In this document: positions 1 through 6,271 of the stretch, in pieces
Layout of the letters: the number at the start of each line of letters is the position of its first letter
Numbering within the stretch: the stretch's first letter is position 1
DNA from: Lachnospiraceae bacterium
GTDB taxonomy: Bacteria > Bacillota > Clostridia > Lachnospirales > Lachnospiraceae
Direction of reading: 5' to 3'
Assembly: GCA_017617545.1 (NCBI GenBank)
Contig: JAFZVZ010000039.1
Coordinates: forward strand, 1 to 57,630
Length of the DNA: 57,630 nt
The notes under the pieces: generated by a model
Told to the model about the DNA's origin: nothing
What the model saw: only the letters and a program-made list of their open reading frames with translations
The model's database searches: none
Position numbers and translations under genes: made by a program

Positions 1-105
1 AAGTACCCGTTCCCCGGCCTTTGCCAGGGCGGCTCCCAAATTGACGGTCAGCGTGCTCTTGCCGACGCCTCCTTTCTGGTTCCCGATTGCAATCGTCTTT
101 GCCAC
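1..105 (-). CDS. ParA/Soj-family ATPase, N-terminal fragment
   Basis: Only the first 35 codons are present; the gene runs off the low-coordinate edge. The peptide begins MAKTIAIGNQKGGVGKST, the deviant Walker A motif (KGGVGKST, about residues 11-18) of ParA/MinD-type ATPases that partition chromosomes or plasmids, usually with a ParB partner. I chose the GTG at 105 because GGAGG lies 8 bases upstream; the in-frame ATG at 111 is only 2 bases from that site. It lies directly after the rplJL operon and a terminator, where rpoB is usually found. ParA family membership is secure from the motif. Whether it is Soj or another ParA paralogue cannot be told from this fragment. Confidence 0.85.
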   Translation of the reverse strand, partial: MAKTIAIGNQKGGVGKSTLTVNLGAALAKAGERVL

Positions 106-130
106 GATCATCACCTCCGTATGAGTTTTT

Positions 131-173
131 GAGAAATAAAAAAGGCCAACAGACAACTATGTCTGCTGACCTT
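131..173 (-). terminator. Rho-independent terminator after rplJL
   Basis: A 13-bp stem (142-154 with 161-173, including two G-U pairs) is followed on the minus strand by TTTTTTATTT. It lies between rplL and the parA-like gene, so it should end the rplJL transcript. The 180-368 stretch between it and rplL shows no convincing gene. Confidence 0.75.
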
Positions 174-368
174 GTTTTTGATGGTTAAAATGGTGCATTG
201 GTAGTGAAATTCATCAAAATTGGCATTCCGCACCACGATTTTCCGTGGAAAAACGTGACCTTTTAGCACCCTATAACAATCGATTCATTTTTCTGAAACT
301 CAGTCCATATAAGGCTTTGCGTGAAGTCATATCGACTTTCGTGGCCTTTTGTGAAGGTTTTTTCGAGA

Positions 369-734
369 TTACTTCAGCGTAACCTTAGCGCCCTCAGCCT
401 CAACCTTAGCCTTGATCTCCTCAGCCTCTTCCTTGGAAGCGTTCTCCTTGATCATCTTAGGAGCGCCGTCTACAAGGTCCTTAGCTTCCTTCAGGCCAAG
501 ACCGGTGATCTCACGAACAACCTTGATAACCTTAACCTTGTTCTCACCAACTTCGGTAAGCTCTACGTTGAACTCAGTCTTCTCCTCTTCAGCAGCTGCT
601 GCCGGGCCGGCTGCTGCTACAACAACGCCTGCTGCTGCGCTAACACCGAACTCCTCCTCGCAAGCCTTAACAAGATCGTTCAGCTCAAGAACGGTCATGC
701 TCTTGATTGCATCAATAAATTCCTGATTTGTCAT
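369..734 (-). CDS. rplL: 50S ribosomal protein L7/L12
   Basis: This 121-residue acidic protein begins [20 protein letters not shown] and has the expected family length. The N-terminal dimerisation helix region is followed by an Ala/Glu-rich hinge at about residues 34-52. The C-terminal domain (about 54-121) carries the [19 protein letters not shown] segment that contacts translation factors. It forms the multimeric ribosomal stalk with L10, encoded just upstream (rplJ, 85 bases away). A clear AGGATTT-type Shine-Dalgarno precedes the ATG. It is co-transcribed with rplJ and controlled by the L10 leader. The normal following gene rpoB is missing here; a terminator and a ParA-like gene follow instead. 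Confidence 0.98.
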   Translation of the reverse strand: MTNQEFIDAIKSMTVLELNDLVKACEEEFGVSAAAGVVVAAAGPAAAAEEEKTEFNVELTEVGENKVKVIKVVREITGLGLKEAKDLVDGAPKMIKENASKEEAEEIKAKVEAEGAKVTLK

Positions 735-819
735 GATTCAAATCCTCCGTAAAATATTAATTGTGCGGGCGTGATCGCCCCAAACTTACGCCGCTATGCG
801 GCTTTTCCTTGCGGAAAGC

Positions 820-1314
820 TTAGGCAACCTCGCCGTTCTTCTCCGCGATCTGCTTGAGGACGCGCGCGATGTTCGCGATCGGGGACTGCAGACTTCCAAG
901 AAGCTTGGAAATGAGAACCTCTCTCGACGGGATCGTCGCAACGACCTGGCAACCCTGTGCGTCATAGTACGTACCGTCTACAACGCCGCCCTTGAACTCG
1001 AGCTTGTCTGCCGTCTTCATTGCATCTGCAAGAAGTCTTGCGGGTGCGGTCGCATCGTCAACGCCGAATGCAACTGCGGTCGGTCCGTCAAGATGCTTGG
1101 AAAGCTCCTCGTAAACCGTGCCGGCAAAAACTCTCTTGAGGTAGGTGTTCTTGTATACCTTGTATACAACGCCGTTCTCTCTCAAGGACTTGCGAAGCTT
1201 GGTATCCTGCTCCACCGTCAATCCGCGGTAATCCACGAGAACAACAGCCTTAGCGGCTTCCACATTCTTCGCGATCTCCTCGATGATCGGCTGCTTCAAC
1301 TCAACCTTTGCCAT
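820..1314 (-). CDS. rplJ: 50S ribosomal protein L10
   Basis: The 164-residue protein starts MAKVELKQPIIEEIAKNVEA. It anchors L7/L12 dimers to 23S rRNA to make the stalk, and represses its own operon by binding its mRNA leader. I placed the start at 1314, where AAAGGAGGT lies 6 bases upstream; the frame stays open upstream into the leader, but no ribosome site supports that longer form. The YRGLTVEQDTKLRKSLRENGV segment and the C-terminal helix that binds L7/L12 are recognisable. It is transcribed with rplL. Upstream is an ABC transporter operon rather than rplA. Confidence 0.97.
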   Translation of the reverse strand: MAKVELKQPIIEEIAKNVEAAKAVVLVDYRGLTVEQDTKLRKSLRENGVVYKVYKNTYLKRVFAGTVYEELSKHLDGPTAVAFGVDDATAPARLLADAMKTADKLEFKGGVVDGTYYDAQGCQVVATIPSREVLISKLLGSLQSPIANIARVLKQIAEKNGEVA

Positions 1315-1365
1315 GGGAATTACCTCCTTTATCAGTTTAACGCCGATTGCCCGCGCACTTGAATA

Positions 1366-1494
1366 TAAAAAGTGCTGAGATCCGAACGGAATCTCAGCAC
1401 ATGAAATCATTTCAAATGAGCTGACATCTCCTCGGCAGGCGCGGAACCCAAGTTCCTCTTACACCGTATCGGTACCTGCTGTCTTCGGCAGTCG
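1366..1494 (-). promoter_or_regulatory. L10 (rplJ-rplL) autoregulatory leader with attenuator
   Basis: The leader RNA has the recognisable L10-binding elements: a CTGCCGAAGACAGCAGG segment near 1475-1492 and a CCTGCCGAGGAG segment near 1428-1440. A hairpin follows (1372-1381 pairs perfectly with 1391-1400, with extra inner pairs) and then TTTTTATATT, which is an intrinsic terminator. In known Firmicutes L10 leaders, bound L10 favours the terminator, so excess L10 lowers rplJL expression. The match to that class is by eye. Confidence 0.85.
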
Positions 1495-1500
1495 AATACT

Positions 1501-1530
1501 CTTATACCACAAAGTATGCTTCTGTGTCAA
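1501..1530 (-). promoter_or_regulatory. Sigma-A promoter of rplJL
   Basis: The -35 box TTGACA (1530-1525) and -10 box TATAAG (1506-1501) are separated by 18 bases. Transcription should begin near 1494, exactly where the L10 leader begins. Confidence 0.85.
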
Positions 1531-1595
1531 GCAAAAAATCATTTTTCGTCGGAAAATGTTGTTCCTTTCCCGTTTCACGCATGCTCTTTTGAAAA

Positions 1596-2615
1596 CTAAT
1601 AAATTCCGAAGAGTGAGAATTCACCCGGAGCCAGGCATGAGAACAGCAACAACAGCACCGCATACCCGAATATCACGTAGGCATCCGAGCGCTTCAGATG
1701 GACACCCTTGCGGTAAATAACATACGCGACATAGATGAACAGGAGCCGGAACATATACCCCGCGAGACTGCTCACCGACGAGATCGTCAGCACCGCCATG
1801 ACCGGGATCAGCGTACGGTATCCGAACCAGGAATCCGAGACATCCTCGACCTTCTCCGTGTGTTTGCAGCTGAACATGCGGAACATAAGCACCGTCGCCG
1901 CGGCGCAGATCAGAACGTTCAGCAGGAGATTTACCGCGAAATAATACGGATCCCCGCCCAGTTCGTACCCGAGGTTCCAGATAGAATCGTAATGGTAGGG
2001 CTGTTTCCAGAATGTCGCTTCAAACTTCCTCGAAACCGAGCCTATCGTCGTAAAGATCCCGTAAAAATACCGGGGCGAACTGTCGTAGAACCGGTTCAGG
2101 AAAATCCCGTTGAATACGCCCGGCAGCAGCAGATAGTCGAAGATGAACAGCGTTCCGTCCGTCGTCGAATTGCCCTGCGTAAACACAAAGCAGAAGAAGC
2201 CGTAAGCCAGCAGCGTGAGCGCCAGTATGGTGATGTAATAAACAAAAAGCTGGAAAATATTGTAGGAGGGCGCGTTCGTCGACACATGCATTCCCTCGAA
2301 GATCATGCCGATCGCAAGAACAACGGCAATATGAAGGGCACCGTTCAGCACGTGCACCAGCGCCATTTTCCAACGATCGATCGGCAGCGAGAACCACGTG
2401 TCAAGGTTCCGTCGCGTATTAAACATCCGGAACTCCAGGATCGGAATGTACAGCGCCAGGATCGCCCCCGCGGTCACCATGGAATCAAGCGAGAGGATAT
2501 CCGCTCCGATCTCTGCCAGCTGCGAAAAATACAGGATCGCGAGGACGCTCATAATAACGAGTCGAATCCTCGTCTGCCAGAAGTGATACCCGAAATATCT
2601 CATTTCGATACTCAC
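1596..2615 (-). CDS. ABC-2 type transporter permease
   Basis: This 339-residue integral membrane protein has about seven to eight hydrophobic stretches, for example near residues 15-60, 90-110, 125-150, 225-245 and 265-335. It lacks a nucleotide-binding motif and lies directly after an ABC ATPase gene. The two genes overlap by four bases (GTGA), so translation is probably coupled. The GTG at 2615 is the likely start, since GGAGG lies 9 bases upstream. The pair resembles bacterial ABC-2 exporters for drugs, antimicrobial peptides or lipids, but the substrate is unknown. Its position between rplA and rplJ is unusual. Confidence 0.8.
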   Translation of the reverse strand: MSIEMRYFGYHFWQTRIRLVIMSVLAILYFSQLAEIGADILSLDSMVTAGAILALYIPILEFRMFNTRRNLDTWFSLPIDRWKMALVHVLNGALHIAVVLAIGMIFEGMHVSTNAPSYNIFQLFVYYITILALTLLAYGFFCFVFTQGNSTTDGTLFIFDYLLLPGVFNGIFLNRFYDSSPRYFYGIFTTIGSVSRKFEATFWKQPYHYDSIWNLGYELGGDPYYFAVNLLLNVLICAAATVLMFRMFSCKHTEKVEDVSDSWFGYRTLIPVMAVLTISSVSSLAGYMFRLLFIYVAYVIYRKGVHLKRSDAYVIFGYAVLLLLFSCLAPGEFSLFGIY

Positions 2616-3499
2616 AGGGAATCACCTCCCTTCGTCAGCTCCTCCATCGTGTCGATGAGGATCTCTCCCGGTTCGATCTCCAGACGGTCAACCAGGATCG
2701 GCTGCAGCGCGTCAATCCTTCTCCGTATGAGCTGCTCGTCTCCCTCCGCGATCAGCGTGACAACACGCCCGCTCTGCTGATAATGACGGAGTTTAAGCGC
2801 TTCAAACATCGTGCGCTTGGGCTCGGTATCGAATACGATCTGGTACTTGACGAGCATGCTGATCTTCGCGGCAACATGATCCGGCGAGATAAACTGCTTA
2901 TCGGAAAGGATCAGATAGTTGTCACAGAAGCCGTCCAGCTCCTTAAGCGCATGGCTTGAGATAATGATGGTGCTGCCCCGGTTCGCCAGTTCGCGCACCA
3001 TGCCCTTGAACCGTTCGCGCGCCAGAGGATCCAGCCCGTCGAACGCTTCATCCAGCAGCAGGTACTTCGGCGCGATGGCAAATGCGATCGCGGTAAATGC
3101 CTGTCTCCTCATGCCCTTCGAGAACGAGGAAAGCGGCTTGTGGACCGGCAGCCCGGCAAATGTGATCAGGTCCTTGAACACTTCCCGCTGAATGTCCGGA
3201 TAGAACGTCTGATACAGCTCAAACAGAGCATTGCAATTCATCGCGACCTCGTAGAAGGGATCGTCCGGCAGAAAGAACAGGTTCCGCCGCGTCTCCCCCT
3301 TGGAGACCGGCAACCCGTCGTACCAGACCTCACCGCAGGACGGCGTCATGACGCCCGAGATCAGGCGCAGGAAAGTGGATTTGCCGGCGCCGTTGACACC
3401 GATCAAACCAAGGATCTCACCGTCCTTCACGGTCAGGCTCAGGTTATCCAGAACCTGCTTGTCCCCAAACGAATGTGAGAGATTGCTCACTACGATCAT
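2612..3499 (-). CDS. ABC transporter ATP-binding protein
   Basis: The product is about 295 residues starting MIVVSNLSHSFGDKQVLDNL. It has Walker A GVNGAGKST near residue 35, a degenerate signature SSFSKGMRRQ near 130, Walker B KYLLLDEAFDGLD near 152, and a switch histidine in STIIISSHALKEL. The SKGM version of the signature is common in ABC-2 exporter ATPases. The C-terminal 80 residues form an accessory domain seen in BcrA-like ATPases. The ATG at 3499 is preferred because a GGGGG site lies 7 bases upstream, whereas the in-frame GTG at 3505 lies only a base from it. It energises the permease encoded immediately downstream. Confidence 0.88.
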   Translation of the reverse strand: MIVVSNLSHSFGDKQVLDNLSLTVKDGEILGLIGVNGAGKSTFLRLISGVMTPSCGEVWYDGLPVSKGETRRNLFFLPDDPFYEVAMNCNALFELYQTFYPDIQREVFKDLITFAGLPVHKPLSSFSKGMRRQAFTAIAFAIAPKYLLLDEAFDGLDPLARERFKGMVRELANRGSTIIISSHALKELDGFCDNYLILSDKQFISPDHVAAKISMLVKYQIVFDTEPKRTMFEALKLRHYQQSGRVVTLIAEGDEQLIRRRIDALQPILVDRLEIEPGEILIDTMEELTKGGDSL

Positions 3500-3530
3500 G
3501 TCCACACCCCCTTTGTGTCATGTTCCCATT

Positions 3531-3559
3531 ATTATACCCCATATGAGAAAAAAAGGCAA
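3531..3559 (-). promoter_or_regulatory. Promoter of the ABC transporter pair
   Basis: The -10 TATAAT (3536-3531) is preceded by TTGCCT (3559-3554) with 17-bp spacing. With the terminator just upstream, this gives the inserted transporter its own transcription unit, separate from rplKA. Confidence 0.75.
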
Positions 3560-3635
3560 CCTGAGGGGCCGACGGAGGCGAACTCGTAAGGCGAACTCGC
3601 ATGCGAAGCCCGCTCTTTCGTGTGCTCAGCGCACG

Positions 3636-3664
3636 AAAAAGCGGCCCCGGATGACCGGAGCCGC
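3636..3664 (-). terminator. Terminator after rplA
   Basis: A GC-rich stem (GCGGC-CCGG arms at 3641-3650 and 3655-3664, loop ATGA) is followed on the minus strand by TTTTT. It ends the rpmG-secE-nusG-rplKA operon about 60 bases past rplA. Confidence 0.85.
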
Positions 3665-3724
3665 TGATCTGCTATGGTGTGAGGTTATGTGTAAGGAATT
3701 GCCGACGTATCGGTAAATCCTCTA

Positions 3725-4417
3725 TCAGCTGAACTGTACAGGGTTCAACTTGATGCCGGGGCCCATCGTGGAACTGATGGTGACGCTTCTCAGGTACTGG
3801 CCCTTAGCCGCTGCCGGCTTAGCCTTTACGATTGCGCCCATGAGAGTTTCGAAATTGTCCTTCAGCTGCTCAGTAGTGAAGGAAACCTTGCCAACCGGTA
3901 CATGGATGATGTTCGTCTTGTCCAGACGGTACTCAACCTTACCGGCTTTGATATCGTTCACAGCCTTGGTTACATCCATCGTGACGGTGCCTGCCTTCGG
4001 GTTCGGCATTAAGCCCTTCGGTCCAAGCACACGACCCAACTTACCGACAACGCCCATCATGTCCGGAGTAGCAACTACTACGTCGAACTCGAACCAGCCG
4101 TCCTTCTGGATACGCGGAACAAGCTCCTCACCGCCTGCGTAATCAGCGCCTGCAGCAAGTGCTTCGTCAATCTTCGGTCCCTTCGCGAAAACGAGTACGC
4201 GAACGGTCTTGCCGGTTCCGTGAGGAAGAACGACAGCGCCACGGACCTGCTGATCTGCGTGACGACCGTCTACACCGAGACGGATATGAGCTTCTACGGT
4301 CTCGTCAAATTTTGCGGTAGCGGACTGCTTTACCAACTCCACCGCAGCCGTCGTGTCATACAGAGCGGTACGGTCGATGTTCTTGGCAGCGTCCATGTAT
4401 TTCTTTCCATGTTTCAT
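3725..4417 (-). CDS. rplA: 50S ribosomal protein L1
   Basis: The protein is 230 residues, typical for L1, and begins [20 protein letters not shown]. It retains the conserved [15 protein letters not shown] region and the [14 protein letters not shown] loop. The [19 protein letters not shown] segment is the family hallmark. L1 binds the mobile L1 stalk of 23S rRNA at the E site and also represses rplKA translation. AGGAGG lies upstream of the ATG. It follows rplK by 56 bases and ends the operon at a strong terminator. In most bacteria rplJ would come next. Confidence 0.98.
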   Translation of the reverse strand: MKHGKKYMDAAKNIDRTALYDTTAAVELVKQSATAKFDETVEAHIRLGVDGRHADQQVRGAVVLPHGTGKTVRVLVFAKGPKIDEALAAGADYAGGEELVPRIQKDGWFEFDVVVATPDMMGVVGKLGRVLGPKGLMPNPKAGTVTMDVTKAVNDIKAGKVEYRLDKTNIIHVPVGKVSFTTEQLKDNFETLMGAIVKAKPAAAKGQYLRSVTISSTMGPGIKLNPVQFS

Positions 4418-4473
4418 AATTCAAACCTCCTAGTGGTAATGTCGGGAGCAAATCCCTCCCACTGATTCAATAC

Positions 4474-4902
4474 TCAGTCATCAACTACAGTGATGCCCAT
4501 GCTACGGGCGGTACCTGCGATCATGCTCGTTGCTGCCTCAAGGGAACCCGCATTGAGATCGGGCATCTTGAGCTCTGCAATCTTAGCAACCTCGGAACGC
4601 TTGATGGAAGCAACCTTCACCTTGTTCGGGGTTCCGGAAGCCGACTCAATCTTGCAGGCCTTCTTCAGAAGCACTGCAGCCGGAGGCGTCTTCGTGATGA
4701 AGCTGAAGCTCTTGTCCTGATAAACCGTGATCACGACAGGAATGATCATTCCTTCCTGACCGGCGGTACGGGCATTGAATTCCTTCGTAAATTGAACGAT
4801 GTTGACACCGTGCTGACCGAGAGCGGGACCTACCGGAGGAGCCGGGGTCGCTTTCGCAGCCGGAATCTGTAACTTGATGTAACCTGTAACTTTCTTTGCC
4901 AT
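4474..4902 (-). CDS. rplK: 50S ribosomal protein L11
   Basis: The protein is 142 residues starting [20 protein letters not shown], with the conserved [20 protein letters not shown] segment and a C-terminal rRNA-binding domain ending [14 protein letters not shown]11 forms the GTPase-associated centre with 23S rRNA. The start at 4902 is fixed by AGGAGGT just upstream; further upstream in-frame codons fall within the leader and are not supported. It follows nusG and is co-transcribed with rplA. Confidence 0.98.
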   Translation of the reverse strand: MAKKVTGYIKLQIPAAKATPAPPVGPALGQHGVNIVQFTKEFNARTAGQEGMIIPVVITVYQDKSFSFITKTPPAAVLLKKACKIESASGTPNKVKVASIKRSEVAKIAELKMPDLNAGSLEAATSMIAGTARSMGITVVDD

Positions 4903-4922
4903 GTTAGCATACCTCCTAAAAT

Positions 4923-4949
4923 GTGGTGTTATCGGAAGATTCCTCCCAC
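4923..4949 (-). promoter_or_regulatory. Probable L1-binding leader of rplK-rplA
   Basis: Between nusG and rplK the mRNA reads GTGGGAGGAA-TC-TTCC-GATAACACCAC. This gives an outer GTGG/CCAC helix and an inner GGAA/TTCC helix separated by an asymmetric loop. That layout matches the L1 rRNA-mimic sites found ahead of rplK in other bacteria, where L1 represses its own operon. The assignment rests on pattern only. Confidence 0.6.
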
Positions 4950-5006
4950 GTACCGGCACGCACCTGCGCGCCGATCGCCATGAACCGCTGCCTATACGGT
5001 CATGGA

Positions 5007-5531
5007 TTATTTCTGAATGATTACGTCATCAAAGCCGACTTCTACGAGCGTTGCGCGACCGAACATGGTCATTTCGACCGAAACCGTGCGCTTGCTGTTG
5101 TTGACTGCCTTGATCACACCTACGGAGTTTACCCAGTTCCCGCTCTGGATGATGACATTCTCACCCTCCACGAACTCGGGAATCTCGGCTGTCGTGTCCT
5201 CGAGAAGACGAAGGTTCGCAATTTCCGTTTCCGAAAGCGGAACCGCCTTGGATCCGGGTCCGACAAATCCTGTCACGCCACGCGTGTTGCGGATAACGTA
5301 CCAGGTGTTGTCGTTCATGACCATGTATACGAATACATAGCCCGGGAACATCATCTTCTTTTTGATAACGCGCTCTCCGTTCTTCATCTCAAGCGTGTCC
5401 TGCATAGGTACACGCACATCGAGAATAACATCCTGCAATTTGCGGTTGACGATGGTTTTCTCAATGCTTGTCTTTACATTGTTCTCATACCCGGAATAGG
5501 TATGAACAACGAACCACTGCGCCTCTGCCAT
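5007..5531 (-). CDS. nusG: Transcription termination/antitermination factor NusG
   Basis: The 174-residue protein begins [20 protein letters not shown], the NGN domain that contacts RNA polymerase. The [16 protein letters not shown] segment follows, and the KOW motif is in the C-terminal part ([20 protein letters not shown]). The length fits the family. NusG binds RNA polymerase and modulates pausing, Rho and ribosome coupling. It lies 14 bases after secE in the classical secE-nusG-rplKA order. Confidence 0.97.
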   Translation of the reverse strand: MAEAQWFVVHTYSGYENNVKTSIEKTIVNRKLQDVILDVRVPMQDTLEMKNGERVIKKKMMFPGYVFVYMVMNDNTWYVIRNTRGVTGFVGPGSKAVPLSETEIANLRLLEDTTAEIPEFVEGENVIIQSGNWVNSVGVIKAVNNSKRTVSVEMTMFGRATLVEVGFDDVIIQK

Positions 5532-5545
5532 ATAGCCACCCTACC

Positions 5546-5746
5546 TTACTTGAGGATTAAACCAAGTATCTGCTCCACTCCGAGATCAACAAGCTTGATC
5601 AGGAGTCCGAGAATCACGGTGATAATGACAACTGCTGCAGACTCTTTCGCCAAAGTGTTGCGGCTCGGCCAAACGATCTTCTTCCACTCTGCCTTCAACC
5701 CTTTCCACCAGCTCGACTTAGCCGGTGCGTTAGCAGTATCGCTCAT
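5546..5746 (-). CDS. secE: Preprotein translocase subunit SecE
   Basis: This 66-residue protein has a short cytoplasmic N-terminus, the amphipathic SSWWKGLKAEWKKIVWPSRNTL segment (the KKIVWPS core is diagnostic) and one membrane span at about residues 35-60. It is the short single-span form typical of Gram-positive bacteria. SecE stabilises SecY in the translocon. It sits between rpmG and nusG in the usual operon order. Confidence 0.95.
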   Translation of the reverse strand: MSDTANAPAKSSWWKGLKAEWKKIVWPSRNTLAKESAAVVIITVILGLLIKLVDLGVEQILGLILK

Positions 5747-5769
5747 TACTCATCCTTTCTCCAAGAGAA

Positions 5770-5919
5770 TTACTTGGTCTCCTTGTGCAACGTGTGCTTC
5801 TTGCAAAATCTGCAGTACTTCGAAGTCTCCATCCTGTCCGGATGGTTTTTCTTTTCTTTCGTCATGTTGTAATTACGCTGCTTGCACTCGGTACAAGCCA
5901 AGGTAATCTTTACTCGCAT
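5770..5919 (-). CDS. rpmG: 50S ribosomal protein L33
   Basis: This small gene encodes 49 residues starting [17 protein letters not shown]. The paired cysteine motifs CTEC (residues 9-12) and CRFC (36-39) are the zinc-binding C+ form of L33. Length and sequence fit the family. GGAGGTGA lies 7 bases ahead of the ATG at 5919. It is the first gene of the rpmG-secE-nusG-rplK-rplA operon, which is also the usual Firmicutes position. A long structured leader precedes it. Confidence 0.95.
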   Translation of the reverse strand: MRVKITLACTECKQRNYNMTKEKKNHPDRMETSKYCRFCKKHTLHKETK

Positions 5920-6168
5920 AACTCTCACCTCCGTTTAAATAGTGCAATTGCTGTTGTCGATTTCCGCGCAACTCGCAAAAAAATGACTTGGAACATAATA
6001 TAGGGTTGTCATTTTTTTGCTCGTTGTGACGGCGTTAACTGTCGTTAACGCCTCCTTACCGTCAACATGCTCGCTGTCGAAAGCAGTCGCTTTCACACCG
6101 AGCACATTGCCGGTAAGCGGAAACACGACAATAACTTTGTAGGCATAAAAAAAAGACCTCTTCCATAG
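5920..6168 (-). promoter_or_regulatory. Structured 5' leader of the rpmG operon
   Basis: From the predicted start near 6168 to rpmG there are about 250 untranslated bases. They contain a nested hairpin (TGCTCG/CGAGCA around GAAAGC/GCTTTC, about 6066-6102), a perfect 9-bp inverted repeat GGCGTTAAC/GTTAACGCC (6031-6039 with 6044-6052) and a perfect 12-bp inverted repeat CAAAAAAATGAC/GTCATTTTTTTG (5976-5987 with 6008-6019). I recognise no known leader class. A weak 79-codon reading frame crosses this region but lacks a ribosome site. Confidence 0.5.
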
Positions 6169-6175
6169 CCTCACT

Positions 6176-6205
6176 ACTATAGCACAAGTGTTTTGCGGAA
6201 GTCAA
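6176..6205 (-). promoter_or_regulatory. Promoter of rpmG-secE-nusG-rplKA
   Basis: TTGACT (6205-6200) and TATAGT (6181-6176) are separated by 18 bases, each one mismatch from consensus. It lies just downstream of the terminator-like stem that follows the transglutaminase gene. Confidence 0.8.
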
Positions 6206-6230
6206 GCGGAATTTTCGGGGAAATATCAAT

Positions 6231-6263
6231 CCGGGGAAACGCTTTCCGACAGCGTTTCCCCGG
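6231..6263 (-). terminator. Stem-loop after the transglutaminase gene
   Basis: A perfect 12-bp stem (CCGGGGAAACGC at 6231-6242 with its complement at 6252-6263) starts 9 bases past the stop codon. The following T-tract is weak (ATTGATATTT), so termination may be partial or aided by other factors. Confidence 0.6.
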
Positions 6264-6271
6264 CATTTTCC

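Noticed and set aside
5747-5769. tRNA-Trp often located near rpmG-secE
   Set aside because: The gap between rpmG and secE is only about 23 bases, and no tRNA cloverleaf was seen nearby or elsewhere in the window.
5935-6174. 79-codon frame upstream of rpmG
   Set aside because: It starts at a GTG with no ribosome site, has no recognisable sequence and lies in the predicted leader.
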